The notes under the pieces are model-generated. The model was not told the DNA's origin. It ran no database searches and saw only the letters and a list, made by a program, of their open reading frames with translations. This document shows, in pieces, positions 6,781 to 7,667 of a stretch of DNA of 7,667 nucleotides. Position 1 is the stretch's first letter. Every line of letters begins with the position of its first letter. The stretch is from Thiotrichales bacterium. GTDB taxonomy: Bacteria; Pseudomonadota; Gammaproteobacteria; JAAZVR01. The position numbers were made by a program, and so were the translations under genes. The stretch is from NCBI GenBank assembly GCA_018623305.1, contig JAAZVR010000045.1, positions 1 through 7,667 on the forward strand, written 5' to 3'.

Positions 6781-7476
6781 ACTCCAATAGGGCGTTCCGC
6801 CTGATTTCTTTTCAATGAGTTTTAAATGCTCGGCATGGGCATCAAGCTCATGGGGGTGTGGTTTCACAACTGGCAAACGGGGTCTATTACTGTCTAAACG
6901 TTCAATTTCCGGTGCTTCCACATCAGCAAAGGGATCGCCAAAGAGATGAGTTTGCCCCCCCGTCATGCGCAGGTAAACATCACTTAAAATCTCTGAATCG
7001 AGAAGGGCGCCATGGAGCGTTCGACCTGAATTATCGACCTCATAACGAGTACACAAGGCATCCAAAGTATTTCTTTGGCCTGGATAGAGTTTACGAGCCA
7101 TTTTTAACGTGTCGGTGATGGTGCAATGATCTTCGATTTTGCCCCAAGGGTTATCATCAAGCATCGATAATTCGTGATTGATAAAGCCGACGTCGAATGG
7201 CGCGTTATGAATAATCAGTTCAGCACCTTTCACATATTCCATAAATTCGTTTACGACTTTGGCAAAAACAGGCTTGTCTTCTAGAAACTCATTAGTGATA
7301 CCGTGGATTTCGATGACTTCTGCTTCAACGACCATTTCAGGGTGAATGTATTGATGGTAATTGTTGCCTGTCAATTTGCGATCGATCAACTCTACTGCAC
7401 CGATTTCAATGATTCGGTGACCTTGTGAAGTTTCTGTACCTGTGGTTTCCGTATCCAAGACCAATTGTCGTGACAT
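6760..7476 (-). CDS. dnaQ: DNA polymerase III epsilon subunit, 3'-5' proofreading exonuclease
   Basis: Proofreading subunit of the replicative polymerase core. The 238-residue product (E. coli 243) has the DEDDh exonuclease motifs: Exo I DTETTG with Asp8 and Glu10, Exo II IIHNAPFDVGFIN with Asp95, and Exo III-epsilon HGALLDSEIL with His155 and Asp160. After the nuclease domain, QTHLF (175-179) fits a beta-clamp-binding motif. The C-terminal tail (about 190-238) would contact the alpha subunit. I start at ATG 7474-7476 because MSRQLVLDTETTG matches the start of E. coli epsilon. The frame stays open upstream to about 7572, but those residues look random and run into the divergent FKBP gene. AAGGG about 10 bases upstream is a possible ribosome site. 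The gene is convergent with rnhA, sharing 8 bases. Confidence 0.96.
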   Translation of the reverse strand: MSRQLVLDTETTGTETSQGHRIIEIGAVELIDRKLTGNNYHQYIHPEMVVEAEVIEIHGITNEFLEDKPVFAKVVNEFMEYVKGAELIIHNAPFDVGFINHELSMLDDNPWGKIEDHCTITDTLKMARKLYPGQRNTLDALCTRYEVDNSGRTLHGALLDSEILSDVYLRMTGGQTHLFGDPFADVEAPEIERLDSNRPRLPVVKPHPHELDAHAEHLKLIEKKSGGTPYWSELGWSN

Positions 7477-7500
7477 CGTTTCTACGCCCTTGCTTGATGA

Positions 7501-7509
7501 TGATAGAAT
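7501..7509 (+). promoter_or_regulatory. Candidate extended -10 promoter for the FKBP gene
   Basis: The sequence TGATAGAAT fits an extended -10 (TGn then TAGAAT, one mismatch to TATAAT). No good -35 lies 17 bases upstream, which extended -10 promoters tolerate. A start near 7516 would leave a leader of about 28 bases to the ATG at 7544 and would exclude the in-frame ATG at 7511. Confidence 0.4.
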
Positions 7510-7516
7510 TATGCCA
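7508..7516 (-). promoter_or_regulatory. Candidate extended -10 promoter for dnaQ
   Basis: On the minus strand these bases read TGGCATAAT, an extended -10 (TGn then CATAAT, one mismatch to TATAAT). Transcription from about 7501 would give a leader of about 25 bases that includes the AAGGG ribosome site of dnaQ. It overlaps the opposing candidate at 7501-7509 by two bases, so the two could not both be occupied by polymerase. No strong -35 is seen. Confidence 0.35.
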
Positions 7517-7543
7517 TCTTTAAACGAACAAAATGAGAAAACC

Positions 7544-7667
7544 ATGAAAGCAGTTAAGGGCAACGTTGTCACTATTGATTACATCTTAAAAGACGAAAAG
7601 AACAACATCATCTCATCAACAGAGCAAGATGGTGAGCCAATGGTTTACCTACATGGCTATGAAAACA
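7544..7667 (+). CDS. SlyD-like FKBP-type peptidyl-prolyl cis-trans isomerase, N-terminal part (3' end outside window)
   Basis: Partial gene: the first 41 residues are present, open to the window edge. The pattern VTIDYILKD (9-17), followed by a serine-rich strand (ISSTEQDGEP) and MVYLHGYEN (33-41), is the N-terminal FKBP half-domain of SlyD-type enzymes, in which the YLHG segment leads into the active site. SlyD proteins are cytosolic foldases that isomerise prolyl bonds. Many also bind nickel through a His-rich tail, which lies beyond this window. I prefer ATG 7544 because MKAVKGNVVTIDY matches family N-termini. An in-frame ATG at 7511 would add 11 residues but coincides with the candidate promoter. 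The ribosome site is weak (GAG at 7535-7537). The gene is divergent from dnaQ across 67 bases. Paralogues such as FkpB are less likely given YLHG. Confidence 0.85.
   Translation, partial: MKAVKGNVVTIDYILKDEKNNIISSTEQDGEPMVYLHGYEN

Noticed and set aside
6858..7118. 86-codon open frame on the plus strand inside dnaQ
   Set aside because: Antisense to conserved exonuclease motifs, with no ribosome site or family resemblance.
7477..7572. 32-codon upstream extension of dnaQ
   Set aside because: The extension does not resemble epsilon subunits, crosses the candidate promoters and overlaps the start of the FKBP gene; the ATG at 7474-7476 matches family N-termini.
1..7667. Search for a novel defence, mobile or regulatory RNA system
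   Set aside because: All sequence is accounted for by recognisable core genes with gaps under about 70 bases; no repeats, recombinase, toxin-antitoxin pair or structured RNA was seen.

Overview
This window looks like chromosomal core sequence from a gammaproteobacterium. The evidence is the gene set mltD, gloB, a YafS-type methyltransferase, rnhA and dnaQ, an order I recall from Pseudomonas and, with different strands, from Escherichia coli. Base composition appears moderate (roughly mid-40s percent GC by eye) and is fairly even across the genes. That would suit a marine lineage of the Oceanospirillales type rather than a Pseudomonas, but this placement is inference. I see no tRNA, rRNA, CRISPR array, insertion sequence, phage gene or attachment site, and no gap longer than about 70 bases.

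Bases 1-3048 (+ strand) hold the end of a peptide-type ABC importer operon: the C-terminus of a DppB/YejB-like permease (cut by the window edge), a DppC/YejE-like permease with an unusually long N-terminal membrane region, and a fused double ATPase of the YejF/DppDF type. The genes are linked by ATGA and TAATG overlaps. The periplasmic binding protein is not in the window and is presumably upstream.

Bases 3050-5569 (- strand) hold gloB followed with no gap by mltD. GloB is glyoxalase II. MltD is a membrane-bound lytic transglycosylase lipoprotein with several LysM repeats. The mltD stop lies one base from the ATPase stop, so transporter and mltD converge.

Bases 5615-6767 (+ strand) hold a YafS-like methyltransferase-fold protein and rnhA, overlapping by 8 bases. 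dnaQ (- strand, 6760-7476) then converges on rnhA with another 8-base overlap. A SlyD-like FKBP prolyl isomerase begins at 7544 on the + strand and runs off the window. Candidate promoters are seen between gloB and the methyltransferase gene and between dnaQ and the FKBP gene.

Functionally the window combines peptide or muropeptide uptake, cell-wall turnover (MltD), methylglyoxal detoxification (GloB), RNA primer/R-loop removal (RnhA), replication proofreading (DnaQ) and protein folding (FKBP). I find no convincing undescribed system. The points most worth a second look are the extended permease, the degraded SAM site of the YafS-like protein, the multi-LysM MltD, and the strand arrangement of dnaQ.
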